Position numbers and translations under genes: made by a program. The notes beneath the pieces are model-generated. The model was not told where the DNA came from. It did not search any database and saw nothing but the letters and a program-made list of their open reading frames with translations. From Cylicocyclus nassatus (taxonomy: Eukaryota > Nematoda > Chromadorea > Rhabditida > Strongylidae): 64,000 nucleotides of DNA. This document shows, piece after piece, positions 47,451 to 58,039 of this stretch. How positions within the stretch are numbered: position 1 is the stretch's first letter; every line of letters starts with the position of its first letter. The stretch spans positions 5,606,674 through 5,670,673 of the forward strand of contig CATQJL010000316.1 in NCBI GenBank assembly GCA_958299035.1, given 5' to 3'.

Positions 47451-47663
47451 TAAATAATATAAATAAACATAAATACCGTTTCTTTTGTAAATTTATGAGT
47501 GTACTTGTTGTGTGAGGTACTTAGCCTGCAAAACCCTTTAACAACGATTTTTATCATATTCTCAGAGTACAATACCAATCTCAGCCCAGGTGAAGGGGGT
47601 CATCGGGAGTTTGGCCTCAAAGTGAAGGGGCTAAGATCCATCACTCCCCCTATCGCAACTATG

Positions 47664-47770
47664 CTCGGGATTAAGCCTACCCTGTGCTTCGTGAATACGG
47701 GTTAATCACTTTAAACTTACCCTCCAGGTTAGTTTAACCCTCAGGGTTCGTTGATGAATACGGCCACTGG
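47664..47770 (+). repeat. tandem ACCCT-rich repeat, right part
   Basis: Continuation of the array at 44340-44537 after the hAT element: CTCGGGATTAAGCCTACCC, GTGCTTCGTGAATACGGG and TTAACCCTCAGGGTTCGTTG. Confidence 0.75.
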
Positions 47771-48412
47771 AGCGGTGCCACAGCCAATTAACTTACCTAC
47801 AAAGAGAAATTTAGAGAACAAATTATACACATTTCGACAGCCAAAACTCTTATTTTTTAGAAGTGGATAAAGCAGAATTCGTCTCTTTCGTTTGAGCAAT
47901 AGTTGCTAGAAGAACAAACACTGCGAGCGGAAAATGGGACAAACGAGATTTTGGCTGGCTCCCAATTCCATAGTTTGGTGGCTATTCGAAGCAAGATTCA
48001 TAGTGTAGGCAATTATGGAGTAGTGCTCTGTGTTGAATACCCAAAAGGTAGATAATTCACTTTTGATATATACTTAGCCATTTTTGAAAATGGCACTTCA
48101 TTTGTGTGGCCCGAAATTGACAACTCTCGGAATTCGCTAAAACATGGCCCATAGGTTATTTGACATGATAATTACGATTATGTTACTAATTATGCTTGGT
48201 AGAGCCTTATGTCATCCTACGCTAAGCAAACGAAATTGCTGGGGGAGGGAAGGAGGTCATATCCGGAGGTTCCAAACCTTTTGCTCGACCCTGGCCAGAA
48301 CCCGGATGACCCCCTTCGCCTGGGGCTGATTCGGAAAGGTAATTTGAGAGTGAATCACGATCAAAAAGCTATTGAAGATTCACCTCAGTTGTGAAACACA
48401 ACAACCACATAT

Positions 48413-48734
48413 ACTCAGACAATCGCTGGGGGCAGGCGGGCACCGGAAAAATAGATTGCTGATTTCTCGCACCCCGCTCGCGGATTTTTTGCAAAGCAAT
48501 CAGGACTTTTCGGGAGACCGCTTGCTGAGTCAGCGGATTTTTGAGAGACCGCCTCTTGAATTTTTTTCGCTCTTATCTTTTGCAGGTATATTGCTGAATC
48601 TCTGAGAAATCGAGAACTCAGCAAGCGGTCTTCCGAAAAGTCCTGATTGCTTTCCAAAAAATCCGCTCGCGGGGTGCGTGAGATCAGCAATCTATTTTTC
48701 CGGTGCCCGCCTGCCCCCGGCGATTGTCTGAGTA
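48413..48734. repeat. foldback MITE
   Basis: ACTCAGACAATCGCTGGGGG on the left and CCCCGGCGATTGTCTGAGT on the right begin arms of about 130 bp. These pair through CCGGAAAAATAGATTGCTGA, CCCCGCTCGCGGATTTTTTG and GACCGCTTGCTGAGT. Confidence 0.87.
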
Positions 48735-49100
48735 GTTAGGCAGAAATTGGACTGGCGGGAGTCTTGGCAACGATTTGCGCTGCTTTGAAGTCTGCGTTCG
48801 CTAAGCAAATGGGGTGCGGAAGCGCTGCTCCACTTGAAATGTTTCGCCTACTTCGGGTTGAAAAAGACTGTAAGGGCATTTGAAGAATTGTAACGATGGC
48901 GCGACCGCGCGCGACACGCACGCCACTTCCGGAAATCGCATTTTCTTGGTTTGTCGAGAGGTTTTTTGTTCATATGATTATTTTCAGACACTGGCAATGA
49001 CTGAGCTGAACGTTGAGGTAATGCCTTCTCGTAAGAGGTTTATGCTCCTGTGGGCGCAAAGTCTGCAGTAAATGCAGACATTGCGCACGGCAGCCGCCGC

Positions 49101-49889
49101 CGGCTTCATACCGCACCGGCATCCACCGCCAGCAGCCCGTAGGAGCACACCAGCAGCCACCAGCAGCCCGTAGCAGCCCGTAGCCGCCGCTGACCGCTCT
49201 TGATACAGGAACGAAAAATCACCGAATCTTACTACTTTGAGTGCTTTTACCTACGCTTTTCATCTTCCACGTTTTCTCTTCTGTTCCCGCGAATGTGAGC
49301 TCGATTTCACACATTACATTTGCGTTCATTGTTCTATTGCCGCACTTTGCATCCTATCGGCACCTACATTTCACTTTTGCAATTTGACTTGTCTATAACG
49401 ATTGCGAGCAATTGTCAAAGTCAGAAGAACCCCCCCCCCCTCTTCCCTCCCCCCCCCCCCCCCCGATCAATTCGGCAAATTTGCGAAATAGTAAAATGCA
49501 ATTTAGATATGCAACAATACATATCTAACAAGAAGATTGAATCGAAAGCATACTCAAAAATTGAACATATTGCACACCTGCAGAAAATGGACGCATCCAA
49601 AGTCAGAGGGAATCACAAAGGAAAGAAAATTCTGCGAACTATGGTTTGAATGATGAACCATACGGCGTCAAGGTAATGAAATGGACACAAATATGATATG
49701 TGAATCGAACTACACACTGGTGGCAATAGAAGGAAAAGCGTGTGAGAAGAGTAGGCAGGAACACTAAGATTCTCAAAGTACTAAGATTCCGATGTTTGCG
49801 TTCCTATAACAAAAGCGGCCAGCGGCGGCTACGGGCTGCTACGGGCTGCTACGGCCAGTTAGCGGCGGCTGCCGGCGCGGTATGAAGGC
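49101..49889. repeat. long GC-rich inverted repeat with C-tract loop
   Basis: The left arm GGCTTCATACCGCACCGGC, CAGCAGCCCGTAGCAGCCC and GAATCTTACTACTTTGAG pairs with GGTATGAAGGC, GGGCTGCTACGGGCTGCTAC and CTCAAAGTACTAAGATTC on the right. The left arm has extra CCAGCAGCC units. The loop carries C-runs at 49429-49464. Non-coding. Confidence 0.78.
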
Positions 49890-50052
49890 ACCCCAAAAAA
49901 TTGACCAAATTTGTGAAACTCAAAAAGGAATACAAGAATCAAAAAACGTTTGAATTTTCTTCTCAAGCCTCGATGGTTGAGGCTTGTTTGCTGCCTCTTT
50001 CTTCCCCGTTTTTAAGGAAACATTTTTGAATGTATCCATTTTCAAGACTTAA

Positions 50053-50487
50053 AGGCAGTGGCAAAATGAGACCAGTGGCAAAACAAGGTCACAGGGGAGG
50101 AGTCCCATAATGGAACCTATGGGCCAAAGTTCGATCTTTCTCTGCCACTTCTAACCCCCGAAATTTCAAAGCAAAGCAGCGCTCATCTTCTGTCCTCTCC
50201 GAACCCGCCAACCCCATGGACGAGTGACTTCCGCGGTCAGAGCGCCAGCCGCAATGCTATAAGCATGAGGTCCCGCAGCGACTCTGCTCTTTGCCATGAC
50301 GGGCTTCGCGTTCACTCGTCTATGGGGTGGGCGGGTTCGGAGAGGACAGAAGATGAGCGCTGCTTTCGCTTTGAAATTTCGGGGGTTAGAAGTGGCAGAG
50401 AAAGATCGAACTTTGGCCTATAGGTTCCACTATGGGGGCTCCTACCACCTTGTTTTGCCACGGGTCTCATTCTGCCGACCTACTGCC
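50053..50487. mobile_element. TTAA-flanked AGGCAG foldback element, copy 5
   Basis: Ends AGGCAGTGGCAAAATGAGAC and the complement ...GTCTCATTCTGCCGACCTACTGCC, both beside TTAA. Arms pair over about 170 bp. The core GCCGCAATGCTATAAGCATG is shared with 44210 and with 38.9/39.3 kb. Confidence 0.85.
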
Positions 50488-50819
50488 TTAAAGGCTTTCT
50501 AAGACTTGTCACTTTGGGGTAAATAAACAGATAGACGCCTGTGCTTGTGAGAGAAGCAAGAGAAAACCAACTAACAATTGAGTTTATATCTATAGTAAGC
50601 ATATCCATGTTGTTGATGCTCGTGAAAACCAAAAAGGTCTTGCTAAAGATTGCAAAAACAGCTTAGTAAGACATGTAGTGATTACGTAAACAGTAAATAT
50701 TACGTTAGTAAAATTAATTTCTATATAATGAAAGAATATTGAATAAATTTTTTGTTAGCTGAAGCGAATCGATAGATATATCGGTCAGATAAATCCCTCC
50801 CTTATGCTAAGAGGAGTTA

Positions 50820-51110
50820 GAGAAAATCGACGGTATGTAGATTCTCCATAATCTCAGCTTTCGAATGGTATATGGTTCGTTGAGGCCGCTCGCTTCGTGG
50901 CTTCCAAAAATGCTTGCTCCGGTAATCTATAAAGGCCAATACATTTAAGGAGCGAGGTGGAACAAGCTACTAGTAAATATCTTCACCCCATTTTCAAGAA
51001 CTGCCAAATCTTTTCGCCCACAATCCATATACCATTCGAAAGCTTAGAAAACATGGATAAGACGTAGACCAATTTTTTCTGGCCCATTCTGCGAGAAATA
51101 CGCGCATTTT
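50820..51110 (-). repeat. family R repeat, copy 3, diverged
   Basis: AATCTCAGCTTTCGAATGGT, GCTTGCTCCGGTAATCTATAA and GTGGAACAAGCTACTAGTAAA are complements of copies 1 and 2. The family-F end fragment follows directly. Confidence 0.65.
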
Positions 51111-51117
51111 ATCTAAA

Positions 51118-51175
51118 ACTAGCTGGCTACCCGGCTCCGCCCGGCCCTGTCAAAACGCTATGATTGAAGGCAGCG
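51118..51175 (-). repeat. family F end fragment
   Basis: ACTAGCTGGCTACCCGGCTC followed by CGCCCGGCCCTGTCAAAAC, the complement of the 3' end of copy 3 (30290-30330). Confidence 0.6.
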
Positions 51176-52539
51176 CCCGGGCAAAAGATGGGTGCCGCGT
51201 TTTTGTGGCATATTGAAGTAGACCTGTCAAGTATAACGAGTTAATTACTCTCGGGCTTGATCCCTCTACCATGCTGTATTGCATCTTAACAGAAGAATTC
51301 TTGACTAGATGATTTTATCATTTATAACATGTATATAAAAATGGGGGACAGAATTGGGGAGGAGACCACCGAGCACCCGGGGAGTGCCAGCTCATCTGGA
51401 GATTCCGGGCACCGTCCAGTTGGCGTGGAGACTGTCATACCATCTAATTAGTCTGCGTCTCGACATGTCCATTCCATTGCAAAGCTCGTCCTCGAGCTTT
51501 CATTCTTTAACCAAGGCTCGAGAAGAAAAACCATCGCAGCTTTTGATCATCTTGGTCTGCACGGTTTGACCATTTGACCATCATCATCATCATCGTCGTC
51601 GTCATTTCGTCATCAACCATCATCATTGATCGTTTTCTAGCTTATAGTCGTATCGTCATCGATTGAATTCTGGTCTGTTTGATGTCGTTGATTGCTGGCG
51701 TATTGATCATCATTGCTCGAGTATTGATCATTGCTATACCATTCATCTCATCGAGAACCAAGCATTTTTTCGCGGTTTGCTTTCATCGTGGGGGGGGGGG
51801 GGAACTGAAGTCATCGTGGAGGAATTGAACTTCATCGTTGGGTTGCACTAGAGGAGGAGCGGGTAAGAGACAAGGCAAACGAATGGAGCACGAAGCCACA
51901 CGATCCGTACGTCCTGTCAATAAAGTAAAGCTCGTCCTCGAGCGGAACACATATATATGTTGTAGCAGAATGGGATACTTATTCAAAATGGAATTGAATA
52001 GGAGAATGACTTTCGTGGGGGAATATGAAGAAGGCATGAAATCACACGTAATGAAATAGTATAAACATTACAAGTAGAAATTCAAAATGTTGAACGAAAA
52101 AATAAAATCTGTCATTCGATGTTTTCGTTGCTGACAAATATCGACATAAATGCATCGGAATTTCACAGCATTTAATTATCGAGTTCACAACTCGAGAGGA
52201 AACAATTTTTAGCGTTGCTCACAAGGACGTGGAGTAAAAGTGAGTGTTTGAAAGCGTTCTTCGACCCGCCACTCGAAGAATTCTCTCTTTTTATAGTGCG
52301 TAGGCTTGCGGCAAATTTACTTCGTACCAGTAGCCGCTGCGGTAATGAATTTTGTGAGGTTGATACTGGCACCTTTCACTCATTACGAGGGAGACCCAAT
52401 TTGTTCCTTTCTCAGACGCTCTGAACTTCTGAAAGTAGGCTCACTAGAACGTGGAGTCTCTGCCTTTGTGACTAGATTGTGGTTGCACAGAGACTTTACG
52501 CTCTTGTGGCCTGCTGTAATACAATTTGAGTCTGTTCAC
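51176..52539. other. no gene recognised; expected 3' LTR region of the gypsy element
   Basis: The 3' end and LTR of the minus-strand gypsy element should fall here, but no second LTR remains for comparison. CATCATCGTCGTCGTC-type simple sequence lies at 51575-51605 and a G-run at 51791. Confidence 0.35.
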
Positions 52540-53061
52540 ATGCACTGTTTGTGACTTATTGTTGAACAGACTTTTTATTGTGACATTGGGACAGCACTTG
52601 GAGACAATCACAAATGGGCCTTTCCATTAGAGTGTGAATTTGGGACGCACTGTGTCGTCATGCAACAATACAGGATCCCCAATGGAAAGGTCTTTTCTCT
52701 ATGCTTTCTTCTGGTAATCGTAACCAGCTTTGTAGTCAGCCGTTTTCGCTGCTATGCTGGTTCTCACTTCCACAATCGTAGTCTGCAGGGCTGTCGTAAA
52801 CTCGCCTACGAAGTTATCTGTGGCAAAAGTGAGAGTAAAAGGCAATTTGTGAACAACGTCCATCCATGTGACCGAATGTCTACCGTGTATCACAAAGAAC
52901 GGGCTGTACCTTGTCGTATCGTTTTTGCTACAATTATAAGCAAAAACGATGGGTTGCAGGAACTCCGTCCACAAGTCTCTGGCTTCTGAGCAGTAGACTG
53001 TGAGAGAATCCGTGACAACTTTTACCATTCTTTCAACCTGGCCATTCGCCTTATGGTTGTA

Positions 53062-53981
53062 TTAGGTTGTAAAGAAAGTTCCCGGGCATTTGCAAAAATT
53101 TTTTTCGAATCGCTATAACTTCAAGAAGATTGATTCTTTTTCAAAGCTACAAACTTCATTGCAAAGACAGTTTTGTCCACAACATATACTTGTCTTGCTG
53201 GCTTCTCAGCACTTCACTGCGGTCCACCAGCATGCGCAGAAGGGAAAAAGGTCGTCGAGAAAAGTGGCCTGTTTGTGCAAGATTATCTCAGGCACAATGA
53301 AAGCTGGAGAGCTCAAATGCTGTACTTATGTAGAAGTCTGCTGGGGCTGTTATGGGGACCATTCATGATTTTGCAGGACTACCTGCAAAAAAAATTTTTC
53401 CAGAAAGTTTGAAAAATCGACCATTTTTTGCCCCTAAAAATGCACCCTTTTTCGAGCAAGTGACTTTGAAGTCTTGTCGTTCTGCATAAAGTGGACCAAA
53501 TTTTTGATTACTGCGAATATTGTTGGGGTGATGCCTTACACATCTTTTGGACCTATCGTCCAGGCGTGACGATTCCCGCAGAAGCGACGCCAGCTGCCAA
53601 AAGAGTTGTAGTCAGAGGCAAGTTTGAGAGCTTGTATCTTCTAAGCGCAAATCGCAAAACTCGAGTGCAGCTGCGGGTCAGAAGTTAACAAGCTCCTCAA
53701 TTAGATGACTCACGATTTGGACGAAATTCTTTGAAACGCACAGAAAAATGGGCCCAGGAAGAAAAATTGCGAAATTTTTATAGTTGAACAGAATTCTCTT
53801 CTTGACGTGCAGATCGAACATGTCTTGGCATCGATAAAAATCAGAAGGCCTGTTGAAAACTTCAGGCTTCCCTCTACTGAACAGTATAAAAAACTTGGTG
53901 TCAAGCTTCGACCGAGCGCCGAAAAAATGCGTTTGAAAATGAAATTGTCAAAAGTGCCCGGGAACTTTCTTTACAACCTAA
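53062..53981. mobile_element. mariner-type element in gypsy integrase
   Basis: Terminal repeats TTAGGTTGTAAAGAAAGTTC and the exact complement GAACTTTCTTTACAACCTAA, with TA on each side (53060-53061 and 53982-53983). The 920-bp body has short frames only and no readable D,D,D transposase. Confidence 0.9.
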
Positions 53982-54112
53982 TAGCTTGTGGTAAAGTTGT
54001 TTGCAATCCCTAAATTTTTGTTTTTTTGAGTAAAAATGTCGTTCACATAGTTTGTGCCTCTGTCGCTAACGATTTCGTTGGGGATCCCGTGCTTGGATAC
54101 CACATCGTTGAT

Positions 54113-54917
54113 TGTCGCGGATTGGGCCCCCAACTCCCAACGTCAGTAGTACAACGGCTTTTCTGCATCGGCGAGGGGAGCCAGGGGTCCGCTCCGTGTT
54201 AAAGTGAAACGTATCATGTGCGGTGGCTACCTGTGAAAATACTATTTGTGCCTGCCACATGAACACTCCATACACACGTAGAGGCCCTTGCCAAGCCTGC
54301 TTAGCAGTTACTCGACACCTGCGACTCGACTCATGCCCCCAACCATCGACGGTTGAGGCATGGTACTTATAACCAAGGCACTACCCGGGGTCGTGCCAGC
54401 CTTCTAAATGATCTGTCTCACTAGGCATGATTATTACACAATAATAATGATGACATGAGATATCCCCGAAGTCACAGCCGAGCTGTGGCTCACCGCATCA
54501 AACAAATATCACGTATAAAATGCCCACCATTTATCCACAACTATTCCCTAAACTCAAACACAGGGGGTGAGTACAACCAGCCAGGTCTTAACCTAGGGGC
54601 CGAAAATATCGGAAACTCCCCGTGGCGGTGTCGCCGGCGTATGCCAGGCGCGAGCGCGCACGGGGTTACCTCGTCTGCGGGGTTGCCTGTCCTCCTCGGC
54701 GTTTTGGATGTAGACGACGAGTGAGTTGGGGACGGCGCTGCATCGATCGACACGTGGGATGACGAAACTGGGACCCAACCGCTCACCAGGTAACGAAACT
54801 GACGACTAACTTGAAAGCTGCGGCGGTGGCGATGGGAAGGCGGAAGCAGGACAGCGTTTCGGGACCCCTTCGCAGCGCGGCGGGGCCTCCTTTGAAGGAA
54901 GTCGCGAATCCGCGACA
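54113..54917. mobile_element. solo-LTR-like insertion with 5-bp target duplication
   Basis: Starts TGTCGCGGATT and ends AATCCGCGACA (TG..CA ends), flanked by TTGAT at 54108-54112 and 54918-54922. Five-base duplication plus TG..CA is the LTR signature, and 805 bp with no coding fits a solo LTR. The flanking integrase reading frame joins exactly when the element and one TTGAT are removed. GC-richer than its host. A TATAAAA box lies at 54513. Family unknown. Confidence 0.75.
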
Positions 54918-55167
54918 TTGATGAGCGCTTTTACCACTAGATCCGCCGTTTGATTTACTAAAGGCGTACAGATAATTTACTTACTGAAACGCAGGCCGTG
55001 ATAGCTATGAATCTGCTACCATCAACACATTGTGGCAACGGTCCTATTACATCAATGTGGATACGCTCAAAAGAACGCTGAGGAATGGGAAAAGTTCCCA
55101 GTTCCTCGCGAATGATATTTCCTGCTGGTGTTTTCACCTTTTGACAGGCTGCGCAAGATCTAACGTA

Positions 55168-55384
55168 CCCTAATTTCACGCGTACAAGGCGCGGGGTGGT
55201 CCTAGCTTTCATCGACCAGCCCGAACACGGCAAAGGACTTCGCAACCAAAGGAACCCCATACCGTGCTGCGTTTTGCCTGACGAATCGTGCGGCATAAGG
55301 ATCGCTTCTTAAAACACGTTGGGGCGGCTGAGCAGCTCGATGAAAGCTAGGACCACCCCGCGCCTTGTACGCGTGAAATTAGGG
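55168..55384. mobile_element. TA-flanked palindromic MITE in gypsy integrase
   Basis: CCCTAATTTCACGCGTACAA and GGCGCGGGGTGGTCCTAGC on the left pair with the exact complement on the right. TA on both sides (55166-55167 and 55385-55386). Its removal joins ..DIANY to VRSC.. in one frame, so the insertion and one TA copy are confirmed. Confidence 0.88.
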
Positions 55385-55572
55385 TAATTTGCGATATCCT
55401 GATGCATGTTTGGCCACTAGTACTATCCAAGACCTTTATGTATGTTTTTCGAATTCTCAAGTGAGAACCTAGCAAAGGATTATCATGAAGAAGTTTCACG
55501 ATCTGCTTTTGAAGTTCAGGGTCGGGTATGACAAGTTTTGGTCTTTCGTTGGCCTTATAGTACAATGCGCCA

Positions 55573-56941
55573 TTAGAAATGGAATATTTGTCTAACGAAC
55601 TCAAGAACTGCTTTAGAGGGTTTTCGGCATTCTCTGTTAAGAAGGTGATCAAACCCAAAATAAGAATTTTGCTGGCTTTCCCTGATGGTTTCTAAGCTAG
55701 GAATTGAGTCGGGAGTATTAGAAATGTTCATAACTACCGGATAACGGCTCAAAAAGTCGCAAAAAGTGTTGTGTTTACCCGGTCGATATTCAATTTTCAG
55801 ATCGCAAGCTTGTATCATAATTTGGTATTTTGCTAAACGTCCAACAAGGTCTGATCTGTACAGTAGTGACTTTAACGGAGCATGATCGGTGATAAGTGTT
55901 ATAGAGGCATTAGCAACATATGGGTAAAAATGTTTAAGCGCAAAGACTATGGCAAGCGTCTCAAGTTCTATTATTGAGTGATTTTGCTCATGCTTATTCA
56001 GCGGTCGGCTACAGTACGCAATTAGATGCTCATTTAGCGTTTGCGGGTTTTGCTGCAGTAAGCACGCTCCTAGGCCCGTAGTCGAAGCATCCATGTGGAT
56101 AATGTACGGTTTGCCTATTATAGGAGATGCAGGAGTTGGAGCTGTAGTAAGCTCGCTTTTCAAAGAAACGAATGCATTTTCGTGAAGATCAGTCCATTGG
56201 AACGAAGCATTCTTTATGAGAAGAGCATTCAAAGGAGCGGCTGCATACGAAAAGCGTGGAATGAATCTGCGAAAGTACGAAGCTGCACCCAAAAAAGACT
56301 TGACAGCTTTAGCAACTTGAGGTCTAGGTATTTTGGTGATACTAGCTATCTTTTCTGGATTTAGTCTTGTTCCGCTCTTACTTATGAGAACTCCCAAGTA
56401 CGGAACTTCTACTTGCATAAAAGAGCGCTTTTCCACTGTGAGTTTCATGCCAAAATTTGCAATGCGTTGCAAACTTCTTCTAGATCACGAAAATGGTCAC
56501 CTATGGAATGACTGGCGATAATGACATCATCCAAAATTCTCTTGTCAAGCTGTTTGCGTCTCTTTGGAAAGAACCAGGGGCACCCTTCAAACCTTGTGCC
56601 ATTACAGTGAAATGAAAAAGACCAAAAATGAGGAAAATGCAGTTCTCTCTTTGTGTTTTGCTTCGAGAGGGATTTGAAAAAGAACCGCTTTTGAAGCCCA
56701 GAATACTGTAAACTTCTTTACCGCTCGCTAAATCAATGATGTCTTGAATATGCGGTATGCAGTAGGTTTCATTTTCAGTTATAGCGTTGATTTGGCGATA
56801 ATCTACTGTAAAACGCCACTGATTTGTCGAGGGCTTTTTCACTAAAACAATAGGTGAAGCGAACTTACTAGTGCTCGGCTCTATTATACGCGTGCGGAGC
56901 ATTTCCTCAATTTGTCTTTTGATTTCTTGCCGCTTTTCCAA
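55573..56941 (-). pseudogene. gypsy reverse transcriptase and RNase H, frameshifted
   Basis: RT copies the element RNA and RNase H removes it. From 56941: RTRIIEPSTSKFASPIVLVK, WRFTVDYRQINAITENE and a GLKGAPGSFQR primer-grip block are visible. The catalytic motif reads ILDDVIIAS, in a different frame at about 56545-56515. The thumb is at 56472-56200 with VPYLGVLIS and FLGAASYFRRFIP. RNase H follows with IIHMDASTTGLGACL, SIIELETLAIVFALKHF and LITDHAPLK. The tether reads YRPGKHNTFCDFLSRYP. At least one frameshift separates RT fingers from the catalytic motif. Confidence 0.92.
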
Positions 56942-57133
56942 AGGTACCCTGTAGGGACGCTGTTTTGGAGCTGTTGCATGCGGAACAAACTTGATTTTGT
57001 GAGAAATAGGACCTGTGTATCTCCCTAAATTTCAATCCGATCCCACAAAGCACCTTTGATATTTTCTAAGAAGATTGTAAAGTTGGAGAGATTGCTGCTT
57101 ATTAAGTAAATTGCGATTTACTTTGACACGTTC

Positions 57134-58008
57134 TCATAAAGGTGTATTGTCAGCTTGATGGGAAAAAGTAGGAAGATTTGCAGCTATGTCCGCCTCAGGT
57201 GAGGTGTAATGGACTGGATTTTGATAGGTATTAAAAGTAGTAGAACTTGAAGGATGTATTTCAAAAACAGCTGGCCATTGCTGGGCAGAACCAACGAATT
57301 CAGCAATTGTGAGAAGGTTTTTCCTATCTAGTTCTACGTGATTAGGGTTAAAGTTGAAAATGCGTAGCGTAATTGTGCCATTTGAACGAGGACATGACAA
57401 TGTTTTGTCTATGACGACACCTGATGGTAAAGTGACTGTAGGGTCGTCACATGTCATAAATTCCCAGTCCGGAGGATAAGAAGATTCTATGATGCCTTGT
57501 ACAATAGTATCAGAAAGCGGTTTGAGAATTGTTTTGCAAGATAGGTGAACAGGTTCGGTCAGCACGAGATCACTGCTAGGTTCGACCACTGGTACTGAAC
57601 ATTTTTCAAAAATAACCTGTTTTTCTTTATAGTTTATTGTTACACTTGTAGATAACTTTGTTATCGAGTCATTACTCAAAAGTAAGTCAGTCGAGCAATG
57701 TGCATTACTGACTACAAATGGTGTGACTGTAATGACAATGTTATCTACAGAAAGAGTGGCTGTGATTTGGCCTAGTAGCTGGATAGGAGTACCATTCGCG
57801 ACTACATCTTCTTTTAAGGAAGACTTATTGAAAGAAATGTTGAGTTTTTAAACAAATTTGTGATCAGACTGATAGCTGAACCGGTGTCAAAAAAAGCAAT
57901 TGTGCTGAAGTTATTGATTTTTGGTGGAATAAATATGGCGTTGCTTTGACCGAGTTGCTGGACAGACAATATGATAGGACTGAAATCATGAAAATTGGTA
58001 ACAGGCAC
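57134..58008 (-). pseudogene. gypsy aspartic protease and linker
   Basis: A retroviral-type protease signature, IAFFDTGSAISLI, is at 57905-57865. A frameshift near 57840 separates it from 57679-57134, which may be the C-terminal protease flap region plus linker to RT. The catalytic Asp in DTG is present. Its job in the family is to cut the gag-pol polyprotein. Confidence 0.78.
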
Positions 58009-58039
58009 GTTGAGATTGGTGTGCTAAACGATGTCTCAA

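Larger units (their letters stand above)
44538..47663 (-). mobile_element. hAT transposon with 8-bp target duplication, degenerate
   Basis: Ends are CATAGGTGCGATAGGGGGAG and the complement of CATAGTTGCGATAGGGGGAG. The exact duplication CTCGGGAT flanks it at 44530-44537 and 47664-47671. Subterminal CCAGGTGAAGGGGGTC is shared with 5430-7231. The minus strand carries a remnant hAT C-terminal domain. The 3.1 kb body has been invaded by a mariner-type MITE (46025-46723) and holds two copies of another repeat. Confidence 0.88.
52540..55660 (-). pseudogene. gypsy integrase, split by three insertions
   Basis: Integrase joins element DNA to the host genome. Starting at 55660: linker and N-terminal zinc-binding region ending SCAACQK (near 55140), then the core with HIDVIGPLP at 55060 (first catalytic Asp). 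After the solo-LTR-like insertion comes KHGIPNEIVSDRGTNY at 54090-54040 (second Asp). After the mariner-type insertion come NHKANGQVERMVKVV (catalytic Glu) at 53058 and the rest of the core to 52699. A C-terminal GPF/GPY-like module, WKGPFVIV, is near 52620. The three catalytic residues are visible. Removing each insertion brings adjacent coding text together, with a minor frameshift near 54960. Confidence 0.85.

Noticed and set aside
51480..51960. GCTCGTCCTCGAGC repeats as LTR ends of the gypsy element
   Set aside because: Two copies of a short word were seen, but no TG..CA pair or primer-binding site could be linked to them.
54300..54420. tRNA-like sequence near a GGGTCGTGCC stretch
   Set aside because: No cloverleaf with both A and B box motifs could be drawn, and it lies inside the solo-LTR-like insertion.
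54541..54918. 125-codon Arg/Pro-rich minus-strand frame
   Set aside because: It spans the solo-LTR-like insertion exactly and reflects high GC content, with no recognisable domain.
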